Shown one piece after another: positions 35,093 to 46,659 of a DNA stretch of 64,000 bases. Both the position numbers and the translations under genes were made by a program. The notes beneath the pieces are model-generated. The model saw only the letters and a list, made by a program, of their open reading frames with translations, had not been told where the DNA came from and ran no database searches. This stretch comes from Poecilobothrus nobilitatus (Eukaryota; Arthropoda; Insecta; Diptera; Dolichopodidae), in assembly GCA_947095535.1 (NCBI GenBank), contig OX352774.1, forward strand, positions 246,475,825 to 246,539,824, given 5' to 3'. Each line of letters opens with the position of its first letter. Within the stretch, counting starts at the first letter, position 1.

Positions 35093-35905
35093 CTATTGAT
35101 ATCTACGACACATATTTTTTAATTCATGCTCACAACGATTTTTACAATTTCTATGATCATGTATTCGATTTGATGTAATAATACAACCAATCCTTGAGAT
35201 AACATCACGGTATTCAGTAGTATTTTTCGATTGATGATATATTACTTTAATATCCTTAGGATCATTAACTTTAATTTTCTCATATGGTAAATCAGTTATT
35301 TTGGTATTGTCTGAATTTTCTTCACGATTAACTTGATATCTTAATTGACATTTAATATTTTTAATTTGTTGAGATACATTTGAATCTTTTATAAATTTAT
35401 CACATTCATTTTGATGTTTTGTTTCAAGATTTTTATCATCAATTTCATTATCATGTGATTTTTGGAAAAAATTCACATAATCATATTTATATGTTGATGT
35501 ATATCGATATTTTTGAATTTTTTTCTCTAATTCATATTGTTTTAGTTTGACCAAGCTATCGTGTACAGAAGGATAACAATTTTTTAAAATCATTAGAGGA
35601 TTATTGGGATCAAGATGGTTTTGTGAAAATTTATATGTTTGTTGCATTAAATTATTTGCAGAATTTTCATTTAAATCACCATGTCTGTTATGATTCATTG
35701 GTGTATCTGCCGACACATTTTTTTCATCTGGTTCTTTTCCTGGCAATTTAACTAATGTTTTACTTAAATTATATTTTTTTGCACAATCACAATCTTTATC
35801 ACATTTTGGTGTTGATGTTTTATTTGTAACCATAAGTTTATCTCCGTAAGGATTTAGTTTGGGATCTATATAATCATAGCGATAAACTGTTGTTTTTAAT
35901 GCCAT
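35093..35905 (-). CDS. TTYR-motif cluster protein 8 (270 aa), lacking the WTG block
   Basis: This is a single-exon gene from the ATG at 35905. TTVYRYDYIDP is at residues 5-15 and the Cys cluster CDKDCDC at 35-41. AKKYNLSKTLVKLPGKEPDE aligns with protein 6, but the expected EWTGNQIMGRFLEPK block is absent; the sequence from about 63 (NVSADTPMNHNRHG) is unrelated. NCYPSVHDSLVKLKQ is at 109-123 with the usual PDLYERL changed. STYKYDYVNFF is at 137-147, ECDKFIKD follows, and TTEYRDVISRIGC starts at 229. The tail reads IHDHRNCKNRCEHEL, then NMCRRY. The intact frame despite loss of a conserved block suggests relaxed or shifted function. The conserved upstream block (35929-35975) is kept. Confidence 0.85.
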   Translation of the reverse strand: MALKTTVYRYDYIDPKLNPYGDKLMVTNKTSTPKCDKDCDCAKKYNLSKTLVKLPGKEPDEKNVSADTPMNHNRHGDLNENSANNLMQQTYKFSQNHLDPNNPLMILKNCYPSVHDSLVKLKQYELEKKIQKYRYTSTYKYDYVNFFQKSHDNEIDDKNLETKHQNECDKFIKDSNVSQQIKNIKCQLRYQVNREENSDNTKITDLPYEKIKVNDPKDIKVIYHQSKNTTEYRDVISRIGCIITSNRIHDHRNCKNRCEHELKNMCRRYQ

Positions 35906-35928
35906 TTTGCATTTTTCGCTTTATATAC

Positions 35929-35975
35929 CAATAACCGTTATCCAAATAATCTACCATAATAATTTTAGTATATAG
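35929..35975 (-). promoter_or_regulatory. Conserved upstream block, cluster gene 8
   Basis: Plus-strand words AATAACCGTTATCCAAATAA and ACCATAATAATTTTAGTATA lie about 27 bp upstream of the ATG. They match the block before gene 9 closely. Confidence 0.55.
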
Positions 35976-38071
35976 GAACAGGTAATTTTTTTTTTTTTTT
36001 ACAAAGAATGCAAAAATTTTTTTTTTTTATTAAAGAAAAAATTAAAAATGATTAATTTTGATTGAAAAACAAAAAGTAAATATGACAATAAATTTTGAAG
36101 TTTTATATATAAACAAAAATACTTGAATCGATTTAAATTATAATCAATAATGTAATTCATTTTTTTGTCATAAATTATGCGAAGGGCAACATTTTGGTAA
36201 CAATAGCAACAAAACTAATAGCATTTCTATATTTTTATATATGCACTTTATTAAAGTAATCGTGGTATCGCAAACTTTTCAACACTACTTTAAATTAAGG
36301 AATTTTCTTTACTTTTTTTCTCGAGAGACAGAGAAAAATATGGAAAGCCATCGAGAGGTGCTGTACAATGTTTTTCTAGATAGTGAACTTTAATCAACCA
36401 AACCAACACCGTTTACAACTAAACTTTAAGGTGTATCAATATTATAAATGTATAGCTTGGTTTTCGGTATGGGAATGTATATAAAGAGTAGATATATAGA
36501 ATAAGATTGGAGGAATTATGGAGGACAATTTCTGTCTATACATACATATATATATATTTATTAAATTTATAATTTTTTTAAAAATATTATATCGTTTTTA
36601 AGGATAATATATAAGGCTTTTCACACAACTGTTATACATATACATATTACATTGTTATATTATGGAGCAGACCAGATTATCTCTCGTTAAGAGTCTTATC
36701 ATTCCTCTGATATAGATACTCTTTAGATAAATTGAAACAATATTTTAACTCATGCATTCGATTTATACACTCCCTAAAAAGATTTGACCACCTATCTCAC
36801 TTATACACATTTGTCTTAGGAATGGATCTAGCTTCTTTCTTTAATTTTCGAAACTTAATCCTTCATTTTAAAATTATTCACAATTTATCTTCTCGCTATT
36901 TGGGGTCTTATCTTCGGTTCTCTATTTCTGAAAAAGCTAACTACCTTATCCTCGGTTCACCTCTCTTGCTATGAATAATTTTTCTTCGTCAGGAGTATTA
37001 GGCAAGGTAAAGAACTTTCAATCGTGACTCGGACTACTACTTCTTTAGCTCAATTTACTCATGATTATAGGCGAACACTTTCTTCCAAACATGTTTTATT
37101 TATCAGCCGTTTGGTGCGCTTCTGTCATTATTTACTTTTTCTAGCTTTTTTTTTTCCTTTTTTTTGATTTAATTTATAAGCATTTTGTTTTTTTTTTTGA
37201 ATTTATTGTATATTTTTTATTTTTTAAAACAATTGTTACTTTCTACTTTTATTCTGAATATCTGTTATACAGTTATAAGACGTATTCTTCTTTGTATTAA
37301 CAAGTTAATAAATATATATAAATAAATATTATTTATAAACAGACTTAAAGACTCCAAAAGTTGATTCCAATTTTTAAAGATAATTATTAAAATTATTTTT
37401 ATTTAAAATTTTTATATAAACGACAATCGTACACTATATAAAAAATCTAGCAAAATATAGATGAAAATTATTGAAAGGAAACTATTATTTAGGTAGTCAA
37501 TTATATGTAAAGATAATTGGATTAGCAATATGAAGCAAAACTGTCTTAAGAATTGTTAAAAATGTCCTTTTAAGGGGCAAAATTAAAAATAAGGAAAAAA
37601 ATAATTAAACAAAAAATTCAATAAAAGTAATTTTCTTGTATTACACACAATATTTTTTATATGCACATAAGAAATTTCTATTTGTCTATTCACTGCTTTG
37701 TTAAAAATCTGTAATTTACGACAAAATATTTTTTAAGGACAAAATTTCAATTTTTTGTTGACTGATGCTGTAACGGTTTTAAACAGCAGCAATAATTTAA
37801 AAAGAAAAATTGTCATATAAAAAAATCATTATACATATTTTGATTAATTATTGCAGATTTTTATCGAAGCAGGTGAATCTGACCGTTAATTTACATCTTA
37901 TACAAGGACTCACAAAAAAAAAAAAAAATTAAAGAGAAAAACAATGAAATTTGTGGTTCCATTCCATTCTTTAGTTTTTTTTTTTTTTGATTTTGTGTCC
38001 AAACTTTTAAAGCTTTTCTACATATATATATATAAATCTTTTCACAATTTGTTCCAGAAATTTATATATAC
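35976..38071. other. Spacer between cluster genes 8 and 9
   Basis: No gene is supported. An open frame at 36732-36974 has mixed composition but no recognisable motif, no start context and no relatives in the window. Sequence near 37640-37950 resembles the 3' flank of gene 7. Confidence 0.55.
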
Positions 38072-38896
38072 TTAGCGATATCTATAGCATTTATCTTTTA
38101 ATACGTGTTCACAATGAAGTTTACATCTTCTATGATCATGTATTCGATTTGCTGTAATAATACAACCAGTTCTTGAGATAACATCGCGGTATTCAGTTGT
38201 ATTAAACGATTCCGGAACCCTTAACTTAATATCCTTAGGATCATATTTTTTTATATTTTTAATAATAATTTTAGAAATTTTCATATTTTCAGTATTTTTT
38301 GCCGTAACTTGATATCCTTTTTGACAGTTTATAATATTTTTAATTTGTAAATTTGTTTCTGCATCTCTTTTAAATTCATCCTTATTACTTTTCGAATATG
38401 TTTCATTATTATCATATGAATTTTCAAAATAATTTATATAATCTGTTTGATATGTTGTTAAATATTGATTTTCTTTTGTTTTTTGTTTTACATTTCCTGG
38501 TTTAAATTCTTTTTGTTGCACATTTGCCAAACTTTTATATGCATCCGGATAACAGTTTTTTAAAACATTTAAAACTTTTTCATCTGTAGAATTATGTTTT
38601 TGTTGCATTTCTGAATTCATTCCAAAAACATCTTTACTATCACCAATAATTTTTGGTTTTAAAAAACGACCCATTATTTGATTACCAGTCCATTCTACGT
38701 TATTTTTTTTTAAATTTGTTGGTAATTGAATTTTATTTCGATTTAAATCATTTTTATTTTCAAAATTATATTTATATCTATCATGTTCATGCAATATTTT
38801 ATTATTAGTTGTTTTAATATTAAATGATTTTTCGACATAAGGATAATAATTGGGATCTACATAATCTTGTCGATAAACTGTTGTGTGTTGAACCAT
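38072..38896 (-). CDS. TTYR-motif cluster protein 9 (274 aa), lacking the Cys cluster
   Basis: This is a single-exon gene from the ATG at 38896, the last of the minus-strand run. HTTVYRQDYVDPNYYPY is at residues 4-20. Where other members have CxxxCxC, this one has HEHDRYKYNFE, with no Cys. VEWTG is at 67-71, MGRFLKPKIIG at 75-85, NCYPDAYKSLANVQQ at 114-128 and TTYQTDYINYFEN at 147-159. TTEYRDVISRTGC starts at 233, followed by IHDHRRCKLHCEHVL, then DKCYRY. It is closest to proteins 6 and 8 and has the same 5' block. It shows that the N-terminal Cys cluster and the C-terminal Cys/His tail can be lost independently. Function is unknown. Confidence 0.87.
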   Translation of the reverse strand: MVQHTTVYRQDYVDPNYYPYVEKSFNIKTTNNKILHEHDRYKYNFENKNDLNRNKIQLPTNLKKNNVEWTGNQIMGRFLKPKIIGDSKDVFGMNSEMQQKHNSTDEKVLNVLKNCYPDAYKSLANVQQKEFKPGNVKQKTKENQYLTTYQTDYINYFENSYDNNETYSKSNKDEFKRDAETNLQIKNIINCQKGYQVTAKNTENMKISKIIIKNIKKYDPKDIKLRVPESFNTTEYRDVISRTGCIITANRIHDHRRCKLHCEHVLKDKCYRYR

Positions 38897-38915
38897 TTTA
38901 AATTTTTATTTTTTA

Positions 38916-38960
38916 AATAACCGATTACCAAATAATTTACCATAATAATTTTATTATTTG
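38916..38960 (-). promoter_or_regulatory. Conserved upstream block, cluster gene 9
   Basis: Plus-strand words AATAACCGATTACCAAATAA and ACCATAATAATTTTATTA lie about 22 bp upstream of the ATG. It is the closest match to the consensus of the five blocks. Confidence 0.55.
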
Positions 38961-41047
38961 AACAAATAATTTTGTTTCTTTGTTTTATTACAAAAAAAAA
39001 AAAAAAAAAAATTTACATTTAGAAAAATATGCAAAAAAAAATACTTTTTTTCTTAATAGAGAAAAATTAAAAATGATTAAATTTTGATTGAAGAAAAATG
39101 TAAATATGATAACAAAATTTAGAAGTTAAATACCTATATACTTATACATCTATATATAAACAATTGTTTCAATAAATCGGTACTTTAATCGATTTATAAT
39201 TATTATTTTCAATGTTTATCTTTTAATGACATACTTATAACGTATTTTGACAGTATAGTACAAAAGAAAAACTAAAAGTACTGTTAAAGTGAAATTTCGA
39301 AAAAACGCGTTTAAAAAAATGAGTAATACATCCTGTTTTGATACAATAAAAAGATTTTGTTATATGTATGTTTGAATATAATAAAGTGTGTTCATAATTA
39401 TTGAAATACAACGTTTTTACTAAAAAAACATCTTTAAATTTTAGGTTTTGTTTTCTTCTTTTAACTTAAAAAAATCAGTATTTTTTTAGTAGAATTTTTT
39501 AGAATTTTTTAATAATTCGAAGTTGACTGTTAATTACAATACAATTTAAATCGTCCATTTTTAAAATCTTATTTATTTTTGTTTTCCAAAACTTTTTAGC
39601 TCTCACTTTACTATACATAAATGTATACACATATATATAATAAATTATATAAATTTACGTAATATCCAAATTTATTATATTATGTATGTATACCTATCTA
39701 TGTACATATGTGTATAAATAAATCCATATTATAAACATTCATATAAGAATAATTACTTACATATATATGTATATACATACATACCTTTGTCTATTACTTA
39801 TGTTTACTTGTACAATAGAATTTAAATAGGTGTACATTTTATATTTGAAGAAAAAAAAAAGTATTTTTATATAGTATACTCAACTCAATTAACTAACGAC
39901 AGTTACATTTTTCAAAATAACTTCATCTAATGTTAATTCAAATTCAACCAATCACAGGTGTCTAAAGTAAACAACAATTAATAAAAATATAAGAGAAAAT
40001 AAAACAGCAAAAAAAAATATATATATTTAAGGTAAAATGAACTAAAAAAAATAAATAATCAAAAGAAATTAAAAAGGTAACTAAAGAACCGTTTATTTTT
40101 ATATATAAAAATAAAAATAAAAACACCAACCACTAAAGTAAATAAACGGATAAAAAAAACTTTTTTTTTTTTTTTTATATACAAAATATATAATATGTAC
40201 CTATTGATATACACAAAAATTTCCACACATTTATGAATGCATGCAAATAAACATAACAATATTTTATTCTCCTTGAGCGAAAGAAAAAAGTAGGAGGAGC
40301 TAAAATTTATATATATGCATCTATAAAATCCCATTGAATTTCGTATTAAATAAATATTTTTAATTCTATTATATGGATAATATAATTGTACTGTCAAACT
40401 GTGTAAGTATAGTGTGTACTGTATATAGTGTAATGTAACTGTATAATTTTGCATTTTATAAAAAAAAATATGTATACGCATACAACGGTAAAATTTTGAA
40501 CAGTTATCCGTGTAAAAAATTACATTTTATAATAATTACCACCATATGCATCCAATTTAAATCTACCAAAGAAAAAAAGGTCTTTTAGTTTTTGTAAAAG
40601 TGTTTGTGTTAATATTTTGATTTTTTAAGGATGTATTGAATTGTGAAAGAACAAATACATTCGCAATGAAATATATTTTGTATTGTAGGAATTAGTTTAG
40701 GAGGATTTGAATAGAATTGAGTTTTTTTAAAATGTTTTTTTGAGAAATAAAAATTATGAAAACCAGGAAAATGATGTAAAATAAGTTCAGTAGAGATTGC
40801 GCAGTTGTACTGTTTAGACGTAATATATATATATATTTTGATATTATCTTTTTTTTTTAAGGATACGGGGATCTCATGTAAAGGATTTTTTTTTTTTATT
40901 TATGTACCTATATATTTTTTAAAAGTGAACAAAAAAAAAAAAAAACTTTATATCTAAAGTTATTTTCTAAATAAAGACTATTCAAATTATATTAAATATA
41001 AAATTTTGAATTAAAAAAAGATAGTGAATTTAAAAAACAAAATCAAA
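38961..41047. other. Upstream region of gcm
   Basis: About 2.1 kb between cluster gene 9 and gcm holds no coding signal. The long minus-strand frame at 40059-40481 translates to Tyr/Phe/Ile/Lys low complexity and is rejected. The word ATACGGGG at 40863-40870 is a 7-of-8 match to the published GCM recognition sequence AT(G/A)CGGG(T/C). Confidence 0.55.
40863..40870 (+). promoter_or_regulatory. Candidate GCM-binding site upstream of gcm
   Basis: ATACGGGG lies about 180 bp before the gcm start codon and differs from AT(G/A)CGGG(T/C) only at the last base. Autoregulation of gcm is established in Drosophila. A single near match in A/T-rich DNA is suggestive only. Confidence 0.25.
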
Positions 41048-44000
41048 ATGGTTATCATGAACAATAATAATTTATCAAATCAATTTAATAATAATAATAA
41101 TAATAGTGACATTAATAGTAATTATAATAATAATATAAATAATAGTGATAATAATAATATAATAATTGATAATATAACAACAAAATCACGTATTAATATT
41201 GATTGGGATATTAATGATAGTTCTGTACCAATAATAACATTATTTGATGATTTTTGTGAATGGTCAAATGGACATTGTCGTTTAGTTTATTCAATAACAA
41301 GTGATGAAGCTAAAAAACATTCATCAGGTTGGGCAATGCGTAATACAAATAATCATAATGTTAATATATTAAAAAAAAGTTGTCTTGGTGTATTATTATG
41401 TTCAGCAAAATGTAAATTACCAAATGGTGATAGAGTACATTTAAGACCGGCAATATGTGATAAAGCAAGAAGAAAACAACAAGGAAAAAATTGTCCAAAT
41501 AGGTATGTATAGATATAATATTTATTATGTTTATTATTTAATTATATAAGTATATAATAAAAATTTGATATATATCATAATTATATATACTTTTGTATAA
41601 TATTATATACGTACCTATATCATATATATGTATATATATACAGCGAAAATTAAAAATTTTAAATTAGGAATACATATGTTTGTATATGTATATTAGTATT
41701 AAGATTTTATATAAATTAATATAAAAAATAATTTAATGCTCTTAAAATAATCATTTTTAATTATAATTAATATTAAAATTATTTAAAATTAATATTTAAT
41801 AAAAATAAATTATAAATAAAGTAATTTTTGAGTTATGACATTATTAGGCTTTTAGACTCTATGGTCAGTTTGTTTTAACTAAGAATTAAACATATTATGT
41901 ATAGGTGTATCTATATACATAGGTATAAACAATAACTCCTAAAAACTTTGGAAAACAACCAAAAAAATAAATTAATTATAGGTACATATATAAATATGTA
42001 TAAACAATAATCTAGGATTTAAAAAAAAATTTATCTAAGTACGTATTTAAGAATTACGTAGGTATACGTTAATTTGATCGTAGAATTTACAATTAACGAT
42101 TATAGAATATTCTATAGGTTAGGAAGTTTTAAAAAAAACATTTATCATAAGTGAACGTTAGATACTTACACATAATAAAAATTTTTTTATAGCTAATATT
42201 AAAAAAAAAAAAACAAACTAAATCTTTTAAATATTTTTTTAAAACTTTATAATTGATTTTTATTTGGTATCAAAATGTAATTAGTTAATGAGGGAAATAT
42301 AATTATACAAAAATTTATTTAATAAAAAAGAGATGCTTGGTTAAAAAATTTTTTGAAGTTTAATTTTGGGCTATTAATAGAAAGTTATATAAAGTATTTT
42401 TTTTATTAGTTTAGTATCCTGTTACATAAATGTGACAAGGAAATTACACGCAGCCTTTTCTTTCCAAGTGCGACTATATAAATGTCGGGGAATTATTCGA
42501 ATTCAAATACATACCGATTATACCACCAAATTCCCTATACATAAAGTTTCTTTTGTTTTTAATTATTTTTTTTTTACATGTGAAATACTGAGTTTACTAA
42601 ATTGTAATAGGTACATATTACTGTATAGTTACATATATATGTATATATATAGATATCTTTATATCGGGATACTATAAAATTTAACACTATATGATAATAA
42701 AAAACAAAATAATAAAAAACTTATAATTCCTATTATATATTATGTATAGTTCGTAATAAAATATTTTATTATTAACTTTTAAATTAATTTTTCAAAAAAT
42801 TAAGCTAACAAAATTATTAGAAAAAACATCTAAGGGAGTCTAAAATTTGTATCATTTACATTATGTTATGTACCAAAATAAATTTAATAAAAAAAAAAAT
42901 TGGAAATTGATCAAATCTTCTTTAGTGTTTTAAATATTAGTAAATTAATTTTAATATACTTAGGGAAATATTTATTATATGCATGTATTTTGTATATATA
43001 TAGACATGTAATAAATGGATACATATAACATAGGTATCTACGTAAATATTTAAAAATATTTTTCAAAAAATTAATTTTTAATATATGCATCTTGTGTGTT
43101 CTTTGTGGTTAAAAAATAATTGTTTTATTTATTAATTTTTTATTTTAATAGTGTTAAGTTATTATATGTCTTTTGACTTTAATTTGAGATAATAAACATA
43201 TATAGAACAAATGTCCGTGAACTTAATTTAAATAAAAGATTTATATACATATATATAATACTGTCTAGTCCTACTTAAAATTTAGAACATTTAAATTATT
43301 TGCTTTAATACCACCCAACGTAAAGTATAGATAATGATACTTTCATTATATTTATTTTTTTTTAAGAGTACATTATATATATAATTAAATTACCATAAAC
43401 AAACAAACCACAAATAAAGATTTTTTTTTTTGTTTTTTCTAACTTATATAGAAATTGTACTGGCCGTTTAATAATACAACCATGTCGTGGTCATTGCGGT
43501 TATCCTGTTACACATTTTTGGCGTCAAGCTGGTAATGCAATTTTTTTTCAAGCAAAAGGTACACATGATCATCCGAAACCTGAAGCAAAAGGTTCATCAG
43601 AATCAAAACGTGTATTAGGATTAAGTGGTCGTCGTGTACGTAGTTTAGCTGTTTTATTAGCACAAGATTCTGCAATAAATAATAAAATACGTAGTTTACG
43701 TGGACAAAAACGTATTAGTAAAAAAATGCAACAACAACAACAACAACAACAATCACAACAACAAATAAATACAGATGATAATTTAAAAAATAAATTACAT
43801 TATAATGGAATAATAAAAAAAGAAACAATAAAATTATGTTTATGTCCTTCAACACAATCAATATGCATTTGTTCTAATATAAATAATATAAATCATAATA
43901 TAAATAATACATCATATCAATTAAATATACAATCTGGATTAGGAACAAATTTAGAACAAAATACATCATTATATTCAACGCATAATTTATCACACCAACA

Positions 44001-45030
44001 ACAACAACATGAACAAAATAATTTAAATAATTTAGAAACAAATATTATATCCGTCCACCAAACATCAATAAATTCAATACCAAATTATTTAAATCATAAC
44101 AGTCATAATCATAATTCAATTAGTAATGAATATTATCAGCAACAACAACATCAACATCAAAACCAACACCAACAACAACAACAACAACAACAACATTTTG
44201 AAAATAATGAAAATTTTTATTATCATTCAAATATAAGTTTAAGAAGTCCTACAATATCAATTACAAATTTAGATTGTTTATCAAATAGTAATGAATATTT
44301 ATCAAGTTCAGAAGGAAATAATTCACCAATTATAACAACAAAATTAGACGATCATACAAATAATTTAATAATTCAAAATTTAACAAACAATAATAAAAAT
44401 AATAATAATATAACAAAATATGAAAGTTATGATGATAATTCAAGTTTGACAAGCAGTTCCAGTATATATGATGATGTATTTTATCAAGGAAATATAATGG
44501 GAACAACAACAATAGGATATCAATATCCTAATAGTAGAACAAATAATAACACAATTTGTCATAATCAACAGTTATCACCAACAATTCTGACACAAACAAA
44601 TAATAACAACAACAACAACAATAATACAATTTTTGATAATTTTTTTCAATATTATGATAATGGATCAGAATTATGTAATAATGGTACTATATATGATTAT
44701 AATTTATCAACATCACCATTATCAGCAGGAGCAGCAACAACAACCACAACAACAACAATATTGCAAAATGATTCATTATATGGTAATAGTAATAATAATA
44801 ATAATAATTTTCATCATAATAATTATTCATCGTCATCATCATCTAGTCCTGAATATTATTATAGTAATTCTGGACGTAATAATATTTGGAATATACAAAT
44901 GGATACAACTACATCATCAGTTCAAAATATTTTAAATGATACAATTACATCAACAAATACTAATTGTAATAATTATCAGGATTCAATAACTTTATCACAT
45001 TTTGCTGATGTTGGAATTAATGTATTTTAA
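41048..45030 (+). CDS. gcm: Glial cells missing (GCM-domain) transcription factor
   Basis: There are two coding exons, 41048-41502 and 43452-45030, joined across a GTATGT donor and a TATATAG acceptor that split an Arg codon. The product is 677 aa. The start is the ATG at 41048 (context CAAAATGG), with another in-frame ATG nine bases later. An Asn-rich leader (to about 46) precedes the GCM DNA-binding domain at about 48-198: [61 protein letters not shown], then in exon 2 [14 protein letters not shown] and [15 protein letters not shown]. The conserved Cys and His zinc ligands are present. The remaining residues are Gln/Asn/Ser-rich, typical of an activation region. GCM proteins are nuclear factors that drive glial and haemocyte fate in Drosophila. 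Which of the gcm/gcm2 paralogs this is cannot be decided, and a non-coding upstream exon is possible. Confidence 0.95.
41503..43451 (+). other. gcm intron
   Basis: This 1,949-bp intron lies inside the GCM domain, between the CPNR and NCTGR parts. It has a GTATGTA donor and a poly-T stretch before the acceptor AG at 43450-43451. It contains a decayed SINE at 42416-42513 and many TA/ATAC runs. Confidence 0.9.
42416..42513 (-). mobile_element. SINE copy 5, heavily decayed, in the gcm intron
   Basis: Tail words TACATAAATGTGACAAGGAA, then ATTACACGCAGCCTTTTCT, and AAATGTCGGGGAATTATTC match the SINE tail in reverse orientation with several substitutions and small indels. The tRNA-like head is gone except for a possible B-box trace (ATTCGAATTC). 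Confidence 0.7.
43726..43772 (+). repeat. CAA-type trinucleotide repeat in gcm
   Basis: The run encodes poly-Gln at the start of the C-terminal region. A second run at about 44138-44197 encodes Gln and His. Both are in the reading frame and are expected to be length-variable. Confidence 0.8.
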
Positions 45031-45465
45031 GAAAATTTATAATTAGAGTTACCAGATATACTGAAAAAAAAATATATTAATATGTAAATATAGAATTTTT
45101 GAATGAAAAAGGATTTTAAGTTTATATATATTATATTTTCTTTGAATTTTATTTTTTTGTAATATTATAATTAAAATTTATTATTTAGGGTCTAGTCATT
45201 TTACCTAAGACTTAAAATTTTTTAAATTTAACATTTTTAAAAAAACTTAAATATTTGATCATATATTTGATTTTTTTTTTTGTTTTAGTCCTTTATTCTT
45301 AATTTTAATTTTTGTGTTAAATATAATTTTCTTTCAATTTTTTTTTTTATTAATAAGATAGTTATAAAAAAACTTAATTTAAGTTTTTAGTATATATAAA
45401 TGTTAAGATATTATAATGTATAGGTTAATATTTTAATTTGATATAGTTAAAAACACTTTATGCCA

Positions 45466-45471
45466 AATAAA
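45466..45471 (+). terminator. Probable poly(A) signal of gcm
   Basis: AATAAA lies 436 bp after the gcm stop. It is the clearest canonical hexamer in the downstream A/T-rich DNA. Choice among A/T-rich variants is uncertain. Confidence 0.4.
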
Positions 45472-45827
45472 AATTAATATATAAGTATATATATACAAAA
45501 TATACAAAATGTTTTATTAAAACTATAAATTTTCTTTTTCATTTTTTAAGCCTTGTAAGGCATGTTATATTCGATATCCCTTTTATGATCTTATTTAATT
45601 AGATATTAATTACCTGTTCGTTCATTTACAGATTTTTGATGTACTATTTGTCAATTAATTCACTTTTCCTTCTAAAGACATCTGAACTCCACTGTCGGCA
45701 GTTTAAACAATTATTCTCGTGTTCTACTCAAAATGGTTTACGTGGATTTTCTACATACCAAAAATTAAATCTTTATTGAGATTTTTGTTTTGAGGATATA
45801 AGAGCTTTCAGATATTTAAAAGGGTTG

Positions 45828-46245
45828 GGTACAAAATTCCCAAACATAAAATCCCAAATGATAAAATGTCACAAATTTTTTATTTTATCACAAAATTACC
45901 GAATCTCATTCTCGCACATATATGACACAAAAGACTACCCGGGAGAACTTCAAAAAATAATTTTGAACAAAAAAACATCTAAAAATTATATTATATTTTA
46001 TGGAAATATAAATATAGTGGTATTCACAAGTCGGTGCAAACTTGTCTTGCAAAATTTTGAATCCTAGCATATTTCAACTTTAACAGTTAAAGTGCACTAA
46101 TTTATTGTAGTTTTCATTTCAAACCATAAAATCCTTTTCAAACTGTAGTTTTTAACAAAATATTTAAAAAAGTGGAGGTTGCCACACCTAAATCCCCGCT
46201 AAACAAATTATTGAAACTCTGATTTTGTAACCAACTCTAAATTGT
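45828..46245 (-). repeat. Interspersed repeat family A, inverted copy
   Basis: Read on the minus strand, the core GAGTTGGTTACAAAATCAGA, then GTTTCAATAATTTGTTTAGC and GGGGATTTAGGTGTGGC, matches 26860-26930. The outer end GGGTTGGGTACAAAATTCCC resembles the outer end of the 26755 copy. The central part differs, so the element has diverged or been rearranged. Confidence 0.6.
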
Positions 46246-46659
46246 TTCGTAATTATTTTCTTGCAAACATATTTCAGCAATAAAGCATTCACAATTTCTA
46301 TGAATGATTTAATCCTTTTATTATTATCCTTATTCCTATATTTATATAGGATTATTATTTTTTATCTCTACCAGAATCATATGATTACAATTGATGAAGT
46401 TAATATATTATTTACATTAACATTAACATTACATTATTACATTGTTTTTGTTAGAAACTTATATATGTATTGTGCTTATATGTACTTCACAAATTTCAAC
46501 TTTACTTTGGTAGTAAATAAAAACAAGTAATGAAAAAATCAAGGGCTTTCAAAAAAGCACTTTTTTAAAATTAAAAGTAATAAATTTTGGGTAAAGAGAT
46601 TAAAATAAATTTATAAAAATTGAAAAAAAAAAAAACTAAACTTTAAATATATGTAGGAC

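Noticed and set aside
36732..36974. 80-codon plus-strand frame of mixed composition
   Set aside because: It has no motif and no similarity to the cluster, and its length is within chance expectation for such DNA.
40059..40481. 140-codon minus-strand frame upstream of gcm
   Set aside because: The translation is Tyr/Phe/Ile/Lys low complexity from A/T-rich DNA, with no domain, no splice context and no relative in the window.
41024..41047. Upstream GTG as gcm start
   Set aside because: Eukaryotic initiation should use the ATG at 41048, which has a favourable context.
44633..44935. Alternative plus-strand frame and a minus-strand frame within gcm exon 2
   Set aside because: Both are out-of-frame translations of the trinucleotide-rich gcm coding sequence.
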